Assembly: GCA_017651245.1 (NCBI GenBank)
Contig: JAGCDQ010000050.1
Location: 1 to 64,000, forward strand
From: Bacteroidaceae bacterium
GTDB taxonomy: Bacteria; Bacteroidota; Bacteroidia; Bacteroidales; Bacteroidaceae
DNA: 64,000 nucleotides
Reading direction: 5' to 3'
Shown piece after piece: positions 8,974 through 16,896 of this stretch (positions are counted from its first letter, which is position 1; every line of letters begins with the position of its first letter). A model generated the notes under the pieces. It ran no database searches and had not been told where the DNA came from. It saw only the letters and a list, made by a program, of their open reading frames with translations. The translations under genes and the position numbers were made by a program.

Positions 8974-9930
8974 ATGAGCGCAAGGACTCTTGCTGACACG
9001 TTGACACGAACCGTCGAAGAACTGGCACGACCAGAATCGTACAAGGATCTCTATCACGAGCACAATGACGGAACACCATTGCCTTCGGGCGAAGTGCTAA
9101 AACAAATCATTGACCTTGCCCGAGGAATCATCTTCCCCGGCTACTATGGTCGTTCGTGCATCAACAAGAACACGCTGAAGTATCACCTGGGGGTGGATAT
9201 TGAACAGCTCTATTCTCTCCTCGTTGCACAGATTCAGGCAGGCCTGGTATTCTCCAACTTCGAAGAGAGAACGGCTGTGTTTGCCGCTTACAGCCCCGAC
9301 ACCATCAACATGGAGATGCGTCGCATGGCTGAGGAACGTGCTGAGAAGTTCATCAACCGACTGCCTGAATTAAGGCGTGTACTGGCAACAGATGTAGTAG
9401 CTGCTTTCAATGGCGACCCTGCTGCCAAGAACTATGGCGAAATCATCAGCTGCTATCCTGTCATCAAGGAATTGACAGTGTATCGCATCGCCCATGAGCT
9501 GTGGAACCTTGACGTGCCACTCATTCCCCGCATGCTGACGGAGATAGCTCATTCGGAGACAGGTATCGACATCCATCCTGGCGCAACGATTGGCGAATAC
9601 TTCACCATCGACCATGGTACGGGTGTGGTGATTGGCGAGACAAGCATCATCGGCAATAACGTGAAGCTCTATCAAGGTGTGACACTGGGTGCCAAGAGTT
9701 TCCCTCTGGATGCCGACGGAAACCCAATCAAGGGCATTCCTCGCCATCCAATCCTGGAGGATGACGTGATTGTCTATTCCAATGCTTCCATCTTAGGAAG
9801 AATCACCATCGGAAAGGGTGCCGTGATTGGTGGCAACATCTGGGTGACCCACGATGTGCCTGCAGGCGAAAGCATTACACAACAAGCTCATGCGCTGGGC
9901 GAAGTGCGCCATTCGGACAGCAAACAATAA
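8974..9930 (+). CDS. cysE: Serine O-acetyltransferase
   Basis: Transfers acetyl from acetyl-CoA to L-serine, giving O-acetylserine, the first step of cysteine synthesis. 318 residues from MSARTLAD; an upstream in-frame ATG at 8893 is rejected because a promoter lies between. The N-terminal helical half is the SAT-specific domain; the C-terminal half is a left-handed beta-helix of hexapeptide repeats (GVVIGETSIIGNNVKL, later ASILGRITIGKGAVIGG) with the conserved DIHPGATIG and IDHGTG histidine motifs. It is followed after 10 nt by the RNA methyltransferase gene, so both are probably co-transcribed although the functions are unrelated. Confidence 0.93.
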   Translation: MSARTLADTLTRTVEELARPESYKDLYHEHNDGTPLPSGEVLKQIIDLARGIIFPGYYGRSCINKNTLKYHLGVDIEQLYSLLVAQIQAGLVFSNFEERTAVFAAYSPDTINMEMRRMAEERAEKFINRLPELRRVLATDVVAAFNGDPAAKNYGEIISCYPVIKELTVYRIAHELWNLDVPLIPRMLTEIAHSETGIDIHPGATIGEYFTIDHGTGVVIGETSIIGNNVKLYQGVTLGAKSFPLDADGNPIKGIPRHPILEDDVIVYSNASILGRITIGKGAVIGGNIWVTHDVPAGESITQQAHALGEVRHSDSKQ

Positions 9931-9940
9931 CAATAAGAAC

Positions 9941-11650
9941 ATGACTGAATTCAAGATAATCGCAAAGACCTTCCAAGGACTGGAAGAAGTGCTTGCAAAA
10001 GAACTGATCAATCTGGGGGCCAACAACGTCGAGATTGGTAGGAGAATGGTGGCTTTCACAGGTGACAAGGAGATGCTCTACAAGGCAAACTTCTGTACAC
10101 GAACAGCAGTGAAAATTCTGAAACCCATCAAGGAGTTCAAGGCAAACGATGCCGATGAGGTGTATGAGGCTGTGAAACTGATTGACTGGGAGAAGTACAT
10201 GGACGTGAAAAGCACGTTCTTGGTGGATTCCGTCATCTTCAGCGACAACTTCCGCCACTCGAAGTTTGTGGCATACCGTGTGAAGGATGCCATTGCTGAC
10301 TACTGGCGTGACAAGACAGGTGACCGTCCGAACGTAGGCATCAGTAACCCTGACCTGAGAGTCAACGTTCACATTGCGGAAGATGATGTGACCATCTCCC
10401 TCGATTCATCAGGTGAAAGCCTGCATCAACGTGGCTACAAAACTGCTACGGTACAAGCCCCACTGAACGAGGTATTGGCTGCTGGACTCATCATGCTGAC
10501 AGGTTGGGATGGTGAATGTGACCTAATTGACCCATTTTGTGGTTCAGGCACCATCCTGATTGAGGCGGCACTGATAGCACAAAATGTCTATCCGGGTGTG
10601 TTCCGCAAGGAGTATGCTTTCGAGAAGTGGAAGGACTTCGATGCAGACCTCTTCGACCGTATCTACAACGATGACAGTCAGGAGCGTGAATTTGACCATA
10701 AGATTTACGGCTACGACATCAACCGTCAGGTAGTGCAGATTGCCACTGACAACGTGTTGAATGCGGGTGTGAAGGACATTGTGAGCGTGGAGCAACGTGA
10801 CTTTTATGAGTTTGAGCAACCACTTGACAAAGCCATCATCATCACCAACCCACCCTATGGTGACCGCATCAGCACGGATGATATCTATGACCTTTATGAG
10901 ACCATCGGCAAGAACCTGAAACGCAACTTCGTGGGCAACGATGCCTGGATCATCTCCCACCACGAGGAATTGTTTGACAGGATTGGCTTCAGACCTTCCA
11001 CCAAATATGCGTTGTTCAACGGCTCGTTGGAATGCGAATTCCGCAAGTACCAAATATTTGACGGCAAACTGAAGGAACGTCGCGAAGAGGGATTGGACAT
11101 CAAGACGGATGAAGACCGACGCCACAACCTCAAATTCAAGCCTCACAAGAAGAATGAGGATGGTGAGTGGTCTGCCAGCAGAAAGACGGATGACGAGGAG
11201 CACTACTTCAAGTCGAAGCCTTTCAAAGAAAGACCTTCCAAGGATATCTCCTACGACGAGGAGGTGAACAGGAAATGGGGCAAGGACAGTCGTTGGAAGA
11301 TGTTCGAGGCAGAGGATGATGAAGAAGCAGAAATCATCAACCGCCATCTGGGCAAATGGGGCGATCGTATAGTGCGTGCAGGTGGTTCCCACAAGGGTAG
11401 AGATGACAGAAGAGGGGGTGAGGATCGTGAACGCTTCACAGATCGCGCCTCTCGTCAAGAAGCTAGAAAGTCATTCTTCACAGGTAAGGGTGTCAAGGAT
11501 TTTGGTGAGAAAAGAGATTCTTTCGAGGGTCGCAGAGGGGAACGAGACGAGCGACGTCCACGTCAAGATGGTGAGCGACCTGCTCGTAAATTCGACGGAC
11601 AGAGAAATGGAGATCGTCCGTTTCGAGATAAAAGGAACGGGAAGAAATAA
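9941..11650 (+). CDS. THUMP-domain class I rRNA/RNA methyltransferase (RlmL-like) with RG-rich tail
   Basis: 569 residues from MTEFKIIAK. A THUMP RNA-binding domain (about 45-155) precedes a Rossmann methyltransferase of the UPF0020/RlmL group (about 160-380) with DPFCGSGTILIEAA and the catalytic motif NPPYGDR near residue 303. E. coli RlmL makes m2G2445 in 23S rRNA; the same target is likely but inferred, and the RlmK half is absent. From about residue 390 the protein is a charged, low-complexity Arg/Gly/Asp tail, which may add RNA affinity. The last 158 bp lie antisense to the end of the tatD gene. Start: the ATG 10 nt after cysE; an upstream in-frame start would overlap cysE. Confidence 0.88.
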   Translation: MTEFKIIAKTFQGLEEVLAKELINLGANNVEIGRRMVAFTGDKEMLYKANFCTRTAVKILKPIKEFKANDADEVYEAVKLIDWEKYMDVKSTFLVDSVIFSDNFRHSKFVAYRVKDAIADYWRDKTGDRPNVGISNPDLRVNVHIAEDDVTISLDSSGESLHQRGYKTATVQAPLNEVLAAGLIMLTGWDGECDLIDPFCGSGTILIEAALIAQNVYPGVFRKEYAFEKWKDFDADLFDRIYNDDSQEREFDHKIYGYDINRQVVQIATDNVLNAGVKDIVSVEQRDFYEFEQPLDKAIIITNPPYGDRISTDDIYDLYETIGKNLKRNFVGNDAWIISHHEELFDRIGFRPSTKYALFNGSLECEFRKYQIFDGKLKERREEGLDIKTDEDRRHNLKFKPHKKNEDGEWSASRKTDDEEHYFKSKPFKERPSKDISYDEEVNRKWGKDSRWKMFEAEDDEEAEIINRHLGKWGDRIVRAGGSHKGRDDRRGGEDRERFTDRASRQEARKSFFTGKGVKDFGEKRDSFEGRRGERDERRPRQDGERPARKFDGQRNGDRPFRDKRNGKK

Positions 11651-12152
11651 AGACGGAACGTAAGGTTTCCAAGTTATATTGATGGCCGAAGGAGAGCAAC
11701 ATCCCTTTGGCCATCAGTTGTTTTGCCTGCTCTGGTTTCCCCCTGAAACCATGAATGACCCAAGGCTGTGGCTCACGCCCCTCTTTCTTGCAAGAGACTT
11801 CAAGTTCACGACGAAGCATGAGTAATTCATCAAAAGCCCTCACACAATGGATAATCATCGGCTTCCGTACTTCTTCGGCAAGGAGTATTTGAGCACGAAA
11901 TGCCTCCATCTGCAACGAAAGTGCCTCTCCTTTCGACTTATCTAATCCACACTCACCTATTGCCCACACATCAGCTCGTTGCGCTTCCTGATGAAGCGAA
12001 TCTATAACCCGGTGCCAATCAGCTTTCACTTTCCACGGATGCAAGCCTACCGAGAGCCACACCTGCTCAGGATAGGAAGGTCGCATATCCGCCACATCCA
12101 CATTCAACAGACACGCTTCTTCATCAATATGATATGTATGGAAATTGAACAT
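11493..12152 (-). CDS. TatD family metal-dependent hydrolase
   Basis: TIM-barrel hydrolase of the TatD group (putative DNase or other hydrolase). 219 residues, shorter than the usual 250-260. Metal ligands are visible: HTYH at the N-terminus instead of DTHxH, GECGLD, MIIHCVRA, VIHGFRG and LETDD. The ATG at 12152 is preferred over a TTG at 12161 because it follows the yidD stop by 2 nt. The end of the gene lies antisense over the tail of the RNA methyltransferase gene, and even the conserved ETDD is inside that overlap. Last gene of the metK operon. Confidence 0.82.
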   Translation of the reverse strand: MFNFHTYHIDEEACLLNVDVADMRPSYPEQVWLSVGLHPWKVKADWHRVIDSLHQEAQRADVWAIGECGLDKSKGEALSLQMEAFRAQILLAEEVRKPMIIHCVRAFDELLMLRRELEVSCKKEGREPQPWVIHGFRGKPEQAKQLMAKGMLLSFGHQYNLETLRSVFISSRSFYLETDDLHFSVRRIYEQVAHHLDVDVARLVPLCDPRKNLFSHQNP

Positions 12153-12154
12153 AC

Positions 12155-12394
12155 TCACCAATGAAACTCTTCTGGGACGGGATCATAACCGCTTCCTCCC
12201 CAGGGATGGCAACGCAAGATACGACGGCATGCCAAATAAAAACCTTTCAGGGGTCCATGCTTCTTGATAGCTTCCACTGCATAGCTGGAGCAGGTGGGGG
12301 TGAACCGACACGTTGGAGGTAACAATGGCGAGATACAAGCCCTATAGAAATAAATGGGAAGAAGGAGAAGAAAAGAGAAGAAAGAGGAAAGCAT
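12155..12394 (-). CDS. yidD: Membrane protein insertion efficiency factor YidD
   Basis: 79 residues, the usual size. YidD assists YidC-dependent insertion of inner-membrane proteins. The family core is intact: [31 protein letters not shown], then [13 protein letters not shown]. It sits next to rnpA as in most bacteria, 26 nt after the rnpA stop, and is followed closely by tatD. Confidence 0.95.
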   Translation of the reverse strand: MLSSFFSFLLLLPIYFYRACISPLLPPTCRFTPTCSSYAVEAIKKHGPLKGFYLACRRILRCHPWGGSGYDPVPEEFHW

Positions 12395-12420
12395 TTGAGT
12401 TGAGGTTTGAAATTTGAGGT

Positions 12421-12846
12421 TTAGGGCTTGTTAGGGTTATCGTTAACACAAATCCTCTCCGCTATACGGGTGAGCGCCTTCTTCATACTCTTGTTGACGG
12501 TGTAGAAGGTGGGGAGGGCGTCGGTGATGCACACAAAAGCAAGGGCAATCCGAAAGTCTTTTCCCTCGAGTGCATCCCAAAGGATGTGCTTATTGAGGCG
12601 ATAGGATTCGCGTATGAGCCGTTTCATGCGGTTGCGGTCAACGGCATGGCGAAAGCGTTTTTTGGGCACAGAGACCAAAATAGATGTCAATGGCTCCCCT
12701 GTAACTGCTTCCCCACCCTGCTTCTCCATCTGCATATAAACAATTCGCAGGGGAAATGCCGCCATTGACGCATTCCCTCCTGCGAATAATTTTTCTATGA
12801 CAAGCTGGCTGGTGAGCCGCTCACTTTTTGTTAATGCATAAGGCAT
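12421..12846 (-). CDS. rnpA: Ribonuclease P protein component
   Basis: Basic protein subunit that, with the catalytic RNA, matures the 5' ends of tRNAs. 141 residues. The signature is [20 protein letters not shown], the RNR helix that contacts the RNA; the N-terminal TKSERL is also typical. Its ATG overlaps the hemD stop codon by one base (TAATG), suggesting translational coupling. rpmH, the usual neighbour in many bacteria, is not here. Confidence 0.95.
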   Translation of the reverse strand: MPYALTKSERLTSQLVIEKLFAGGNASMAAFPLRIVYMQMEKQGGEAVTGEPLTSILVSVPKKRFRHAVDRNRMKRLIRESYRLNKHILWDALEGKDFRIALAFVCITDALPTFYTVNKSMKKALTRIAERICVNDNPNKP

Positions 12847-13583
12847 TATTTCAGTGTTTTAGCATACGCTTCGATAATGGCAGGCACTGAACGAAGCTCT
12901 GGCGTGGGCTGATAATCCACGTGCAATCCTGCCTCTTCTGCTGCCTTAATGGTCTTTGTACCCAGACAAGCCACCTTGATGTCCTTCTGCTCGAAATCAG
13001 GAAAGTTCTTCATCAACGAATGGATACCTTCTGGAGAGAAGAACACCAACATATTGTAGTCAAAAGCCTCATCAGGCGTGAAATCATTTGCCACGGTGTA
13101 GTACATCACCGCCTCATCATGCTCCACACCAATTTCATCAAGCATACGACGCATATCATCCGTATGAGCAGATGACTGAGGTACGAAATATGTCTCTTTG
13201 TTGTGCTTAGCGATGATAGGCATCAAATCTGTCAGAAGACCTGTCTCTGGGAAAAAGTTCTTGCGCTTACGGTACTGCACATATTTTTGGATATAGAGTG
13301 ATACTTGTTCCGAAACGCAGAAATACTTCATATCATCAGGGATGCTCACGCGCAATTCCTTACAGAGGGCAAAGAAATGGTCAATAGCGTGACGTGATGT
13401 AAATACAATAGCTGTGTGACCAGGGATAGAGACCTTCTGCTGACGGAAATCCTTGGCAGACATGGGTTCTATTTTGATAAAAGGCCTGAAAACCAATTCT
13501 ATTTTGTATTTTTGTGCCACCTCAAAATAAGGAGACTTCTCCGTTTGAGGTTTTGGTTGAGATACTAAGATCTTTTTTGCCAT
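12846..13583 (-). CDS. hemD: Uroporphyrinogen-III synthase
   Basis: Cyclises hydroxymethylbilane to uroporphyrinogen III in tetrapyrrole synthesis. 245 residues, two-lobed fold. Sequence similarity within the family is low everywhere, but TAIVFTSRHAIDHFF, the linker and MLVFFSPEGIHSLM, then ACLGTKTIKAAEEAG are the characteristic alternate-lobe motifs. The Bacteroidales gene order DUF4271-hemD-rnpA-yidD supports the call. The start ATG at 13583 overlaps the stop of the upstream gene (TGATG), again implying coupled translation. Confidence 0.88.
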   Translation of the reverse strand: MAKKILVSQPKPQTEKSPYFEVAQKYKIELVFRPFIKIEPMSAKDFRQQKVSIPGHTAIVFTSRHAIDHFFALCKELRVSIPDDMKYFCVSEQVSLYIQKYVQYRKRKNFFPETGLLTDLMPIIAKHNKETYFVPQSSAHTDDMRRMLDEIGVEHDEAVMYYTVANDFTPDEAFDYNMLVFFSPEGIHSLMKNFPDFEQKDIKVACLGTKTIKAAEEAGLHVDYQPTPELRSVPAIIEAYAKTLK

Positions 13584-14386
13584 CAATATAAAATGTTTTT
13601 TACTATATAATTGTCACTATACCATACCGCCAAATGCCCAAATACAAGTGTCGGCAACAATTCGACGCTGCAAAAGTACAAAAAAATGAGCATATAGCCA
13701 TATTTTTTCACCTTAAAGTTAGCAATTAGCTTATAAAACAACAGTAATTCGTACAGGATCACTACCAAAATGGCACTCCAGATGACAATCTCATGACTTA
13801 AATGAGCAAACACGTTCAGCAGTGCAAGCGGGTAAAAAAGGAAGGCGGTCAATGAGGTCATCAGTAGGTATCCCGACATCCATTTCCGACTCGGTTCCCT
13901 GCTGAAAAACGTCCAGTTCACTATCGAATATAGACAAGACTTCGTGTAAATAAACACCTGAAGCACCAGCCATCCTGCAGCATACAGCCAATAGGGGAAT
14001 CCTATCTGGGAAATATAACTGCTCTTTGCAATCAAACCCTCAACGAATAGAAGAGAAAAGCAAAGTGTACTGACGCTCGTCAGCAAAAAAACATTAACCA
14101 TTTCACCCGAACTCTCCATCACATTTCCCTCCACATAAGTGCGTTTGGTCGTGAAGAAATCCTTCAGACGATTAAGCAACACATTCTTACTATTATACAG
14201 AACAAAAGCGAGGAAAAAGAACATGACCATCATACCTGCTACGATGTAATCATCTTTACCTAGCACATAGTCGCGCTGCTCCATCGGCACTGTGCGGTCG
14301 GGCAGAAGTAATCCTTGCTTATATAGCTCCGTCTGTCGAATGACGTCGGAGTCAGAAGCCAGCCATATGTTTTTCTCGTTGTTCAT
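13583..14386 (-). CDS. DUF4271 family membrane protein
   Basis: 267 residues. After a 45-residue soluble N-terminus there are about six or seven hydrophobic helices (for example VAGMMVMFFFLAFVLY and IWSAILVVILYELLLFY). The family is restricted to Bacteroidota and is always found in front of hemD; no function is established, although linkage to haem or membrane-protein biogenesis genes has been noted by position only. Starts 15 nt after the metK stop. Confidence 0.85.
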   Translation of the reverse strand: MNNEKNIWLASDSDVIRQTELYKQGLLLPDRTVPMEQRDYVLGKDDYIVAGMMVMFFFLAFVLYNSKNVLLNRLKDFFTTKRTYVEGNVMESSGEMVNVFLLTSVSTLCFSLLFVEGLIAKSSYISQIGFPYWLYAAGWLVLQVFIYTKSCLYSIVNWTFFSREPSRKWMSGYLLMTSLTAFLFYPLALLNVFAHLSHEIVIWSAILVVILYELLLFYKLIANFKVKKYGYMLIFLYFCSVELLPTLVFGHLAVWYSDNYIVKNILY

Positions 14387-14401
14387 GCTTAACTCTCAAC
14401 C

Positions 14402-15727
14402 CTACACGCCAAACTCTCTTTTAATCGCTTCCTGATACTTCTCTGTCTCTTCCCACGGGAACAGTGTCACCTCTATTTCACGGTCACCTTGATAGCGGTT
14501 CGTGAACTTCTTCATCACCCGCTCCGTCTTCCTTCCGAAATGCCCATAGGATGCCGTTTCCTGATAGATAGGCTTGCGCAAGTCAAAACGCTCCTCAATA
14601 GCTTTAGGCCTCAAGTCGAAGATTTTTTCAATCTTATTGGCAATCTCACCATCAGTCAACGCCACCTTCGCAGTATCATATGTATTCACATAGATGCTGA
14701 CAGGACGAGCCACACCAATAGCATAGCTTAACTGCACCAATATTTCATCTGCCACACCTGCCACCACCAAATTCTTAGCAATATGACGTGCTGCATAAGC
14801 TGCCGAACGGTCCACCTTGCTAGGGTCTTTGCCAGAAAAAGCACCACCACCATGCGCACCACGTCCCCCATAGGTATCTACAATTATCTTCCTGCCTGTC
14901 AACCCCGTATCGCCATGTGGACCACCAATCACAAACTTGCCCGTTGGATTAACATGATAGGTGATGCCTTCCTTGAACAGAGCACTCACTTTCTTATCAC
15001 CTATTTCAGCAATGACTCTTGGAATCAATATGTTGATGACATCCTGTTTGATCCTCGTCAACATTTGCTCATCTGCATCCTCTTGGGTAAGTCCATTTTG
15101 AGCATCGGGCACAATGAATTCGTCATGCTGGGTACTCACCACGATGGTATGGATGCGCTCCGGTTTGTTGTCATCGCCATATTGAATGGTCACCTGACTC
15201 TTGGCATCAGGACGCAAATATGTCACCTCCTTCCCGTTGGGACGTATATATGTCATCACCTTCCCCTCTCTTCTAATGTCAGCCAACACACGCAAGATTC
15301 GATGCGAAAGGTCGAGCGACAAAGGCATACAATTCTCCGTTTCGTTGGTGGCATAACCAAACATCATACCTTGGTCACCAGCACCCTGCTCCTCAGGGTT
15401 TTCACGTTCCACACCACGATTGATGTCACCACTCTGTTCGTGAATGGCATTCAGCACACCACAACTCTCACCGTCAAACTTGTAAGATGACTTCGTGTAA
15501 CCAATCTTGTTAATGGTATCACGAGCAATTTCCTGCAAGTCCACATAAGCATTGCTCTTGACCTCGCCAGCCACGACCACCTGACCCGTTGTGACCAACG
15601 TTTCGCAAGCCACTTTAGAGTCGGCATCATAAGCCAAAAGATTGTCCAGAACTGCGTCGCTGATCTGGTCAGCCACTTTGTCGGGATGTCCCTCTGACAC
15701 TGATTCTGATGTAAATAAATAACCCAT
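14402..15727 (-). CDS. metK: S-adenosylmethionine synthase
   Basis: Makes SAM from methionine and ATP. 441 residues; Bacteroidales MetK is longer than E. coli (384) because of insertions. Motifs seen: [46 protein letters not shown], and the phosphate loop [19 protein letters not shown]. The ATG at 15727 is chosen over a TTG two codons upstream. Heads the metK-DUF4271-hemD-rnpA-yidD-tatD operon; expression is probably SAM-controlled through the leader described separately. Confidence 0.97.
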   Translation of the reverse strand: MGYLFTSESVSEGHPDKVADQISDAVLDNLLAYDADSKVACETLVTTGQVVVAGEVKSNAYVDLQEIARDTINKIGYTKSSYKFDGESCGVLNAIHEQSGDINRGVERENPEEQGAGDQGMMFGYATNETENCMPLSLDLSHRILRVLADIRREGKVMTYIRPNGKEVTYLRPDAKSQVTIQYGDDNKPERIHTIVVSTQHDEFIVPDAQNGLTQEDADEQMLTRIKQDVINILIPRVIAEIGDKKVSALFKEGITYHVNPTGKFVIGGPHGDTGLTGRKIIVDTYGGRGAHGGGAFSGKDPSKVDRSAAYAARHIAKNLVVAGVADEILVQLSYAIGVARPVSIYVNTYDTAKVALTDGEIANKIEKIFDLRPKAIEERFDLRKPIYQETASYGHFGRKTERVMKKFTNRYQGDREIEVTLFPWEETEKYQEAIKREFGV

Positions 15728-15796
15728 AGTCAATTAAAAATTAAATGTTTAATAATTAATAATGTATGGGGAAAGAATTGGGGAAGATGCACAGAC

Positions 15797-15820
15797 AAAA
15801 ACACGCCTCAATAGTGAGGC
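15797..15820 (-). terminator. Hairpin with U run in the metK leader (candidate attenuator)
   Basis: On the minus strand GCCTCA and TGAGGC form a 6-bp stem with a CUAU loop (15805-15820), followed after three bases by five U (15797-15801). It lies directly after the SAM-II-like aptamer and 70 nt before the metK ATG, so it may be the expression platform. Confidence 0.6.
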
Positions 15821-15880
15821 TTTCCTTTGTCGTTTTAGCATTTTTTACTGTGGTTGCAAGCAGCCCAAATCTGTCCACAT
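15818..15880 (-). promoter_or_regulatory. SAM-II-like riboswitch upstream of metK
   Basis: The leader reads, on the minus strand: P1 strand TGTGG (15875-15879), then AGATTTGGG, then CTTGCAA directly followed by CCACA (15849-15853), which closes the P1 stem; next GTAAAAAATGCTAAAA. This is the same order and spacing as the SAM-II class: a short P1, a loop with GAUUU and UUGCAA, and a 3' A-rich strand with AAAUG and GCUAAAA that forms the pseudoknot. Position in front of metK agrees with SAM sensing. GGCT in the loop could pair with AGCC at 15818-15821, which overlaps the following hairpin. Confidence 0.85.
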
Positions 15881-15893
15881 TTGAATTCGGGTG

Positions 15894-15925
15894 CAAAGGT
15901 AGTGCAAAACGAGGGAAATACCAAA
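15894..15925 (-). promoter_or_regulatory. metK proximal promoter P1
   Basis: TTTG (15922-15925), 20 bp, TACCTTTG (15894-15901) on the minus strand; the -33 box is inside TTTGGTATTTCCCTC. RNA would begin about 15887, just before the riboswitch. Confidence 0.8.
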
Positions 15926-15978
15926 GGAAAAACTCTTTTTCTTTGTATTTCCGAGATGCAGCCTACTTTCGACGTAGT

Positions 15979-16010
15979 CAAAGTTACGAATAAGTGAGGG
16001 AAATACCAAA
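15979..16010 (-). promoter_or_regulatory. metK distal promoter P2, partial copy of P1
   Basis: TTTG (16007-16010), 20 bp, TAACTTTG (15979-15986) on the minus strand. The -33 region TTTGGTATTTCCCTC is identical to that of P1, exactly 85 bp away. The stretch between the two promoters has a small CTAC/GTAG hairpin. Confidence 0.7.
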
Positions 16011-16046
16011 ATTATTTGAGTTTTTCCGAGGGGGAACGGACATTTT

Positions 16047-16109
16047 AAAACAACGGCGTTCTTTTGACGAAACAACGGTGTAGGAAGCCCAAAACAACAG
16101 CGTTGTTTT
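16047..16109. repeat. Three GTTGTTTT-type short repeats between metK and the giant-protein operon
   Basis: AAAACAACGGCGTT (16047-16060), AAACAACGGTGT (about 16070-16081) and AAAACAACAGCGTTGTTTT (16091-16109). The last is a perfect palindrome with 8-bp arms and a 3-nt centre. It lies just after the end of the 34-kb operon and may act in termination or be a dispersed intergenic repeat. Confidence 0.6.
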
Positions 16110-16129
16110 AAAGCCGGTACGCCGTGGCA

Positions 16130-16894
16130 TTATAAGAGGGTCTTTAGTGCCTCCTCATTTCCACCCTTCAGCACCACACGTTTCTCCTTGTCAAGAAGAT
16201 AAAGTGACGGCGTGTGAGGCACATAATATTCCCCTTTCAGATCGTTCACATCCTTGCGTACCACCTTGAGATGAGGGTTCTGCATGATAAGGGGCTCTTG
16301 CTTCAGTTGGGCTTCCAACCGTTGACAACGTCGGCAGTCGGGATCATAGAAGATGAGCAATGTTTGCTCCGTCTTGATGTCATACAAACGCACCTGCTTC
16401 CCATCAGAAGTCTTCACAAGAATATCAGCCGCACGACCACCTACTTGATTCTTCGCCAACTGTTCCAAGAGCCAACTGCGCTGAGGCGTCTCAGGCAAAG
16501 CTCGCAACAGATGAGCATACACCACATCACTATACAAGGGCGAATCGGAATCATCCAAATAATGAGCCATCAACCCTTCAAAGAATAGCAAAGCAGAAGG
16601 ATGTGCTACTAACGAATCAGCCAAGACCTCAGCCGCATATCTAGCAGAAACAGAATCAGCATGTTGCATGAAATTCAAAAAATCCACCATTCCTTGCTCC
16701 CCCACTTCACGGTTCATTGCTGTGCTGTCAGCAAAGGCATAGTCCTGCCAGAAATGCTCCAGTAGATACGCCATCCTAGCCACTGGCTCTTCCACTTCAT
16801 CAGGAATCTTAGGATAAGGGAAGTCTGTCTCCTGTGCCCTGACACTCAGCACACAGAAGAGCAGCCCTAAAATGGTATAGATAGTCTTGTTCAT
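16130..16894 (-). CDS. DUF5106-like protein with C-terminal thioredoxin fold
   Basis: 254 residues. Signal peptide (about 1-20), an all-helical N-terminal region of the DUF5106 type (about 25-150), then a thioredoxin-like domain with the redox motif CRRC (in FYDPDCRRCQRLEAQL) and a later cis-Pro block PHTPSLYLLD. So a periplasmic thiol-disulfide protein. Its ATG is 2 nt after the stop of the 2880-residue giant protein, so it is the last gene of that operon. The giants contain scattered cysteines (for example YGGCRMANV, YCGGN), which makes a role in their folding possible but unproven. Confidence 0.8.
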   Translation of the reverse strand: MNKTIYTILGLLFCVLSVRAQETDFPYPKIPDEVEEPVARMAYLLEHFWQDYAFADSTAMNREVGEQGMVDFLNFMQHADSVSARYAAEVLADSLVAHPSALLFFEGLMAHYLDDSDSPLYSDVVYAHLLRALPETPQRSWLLEQLAKNQVGGRAADILVKTSDGKQVRLYDIKTEQTLLIFYDPDCRRCQRLEAQLKQEPLIMQNPHLKVVRKDVNDLKGEYYVPHTPSLYLLDKEKRVVLKGGNEEALKTLL

Positions 16895-16896
16895 AC

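Noticed and set aside
10544-11458. 304-codon frame antisense to the RNA methyltransferase
   Set aside because: Composition is the complement of the charged coding tail; no start signal and no recognisable domain.
15766-16075. Short frames on both strands in the metK upstream region
   Set aside because: They run across the riboswitch and both promoters, which explain the sequence better.
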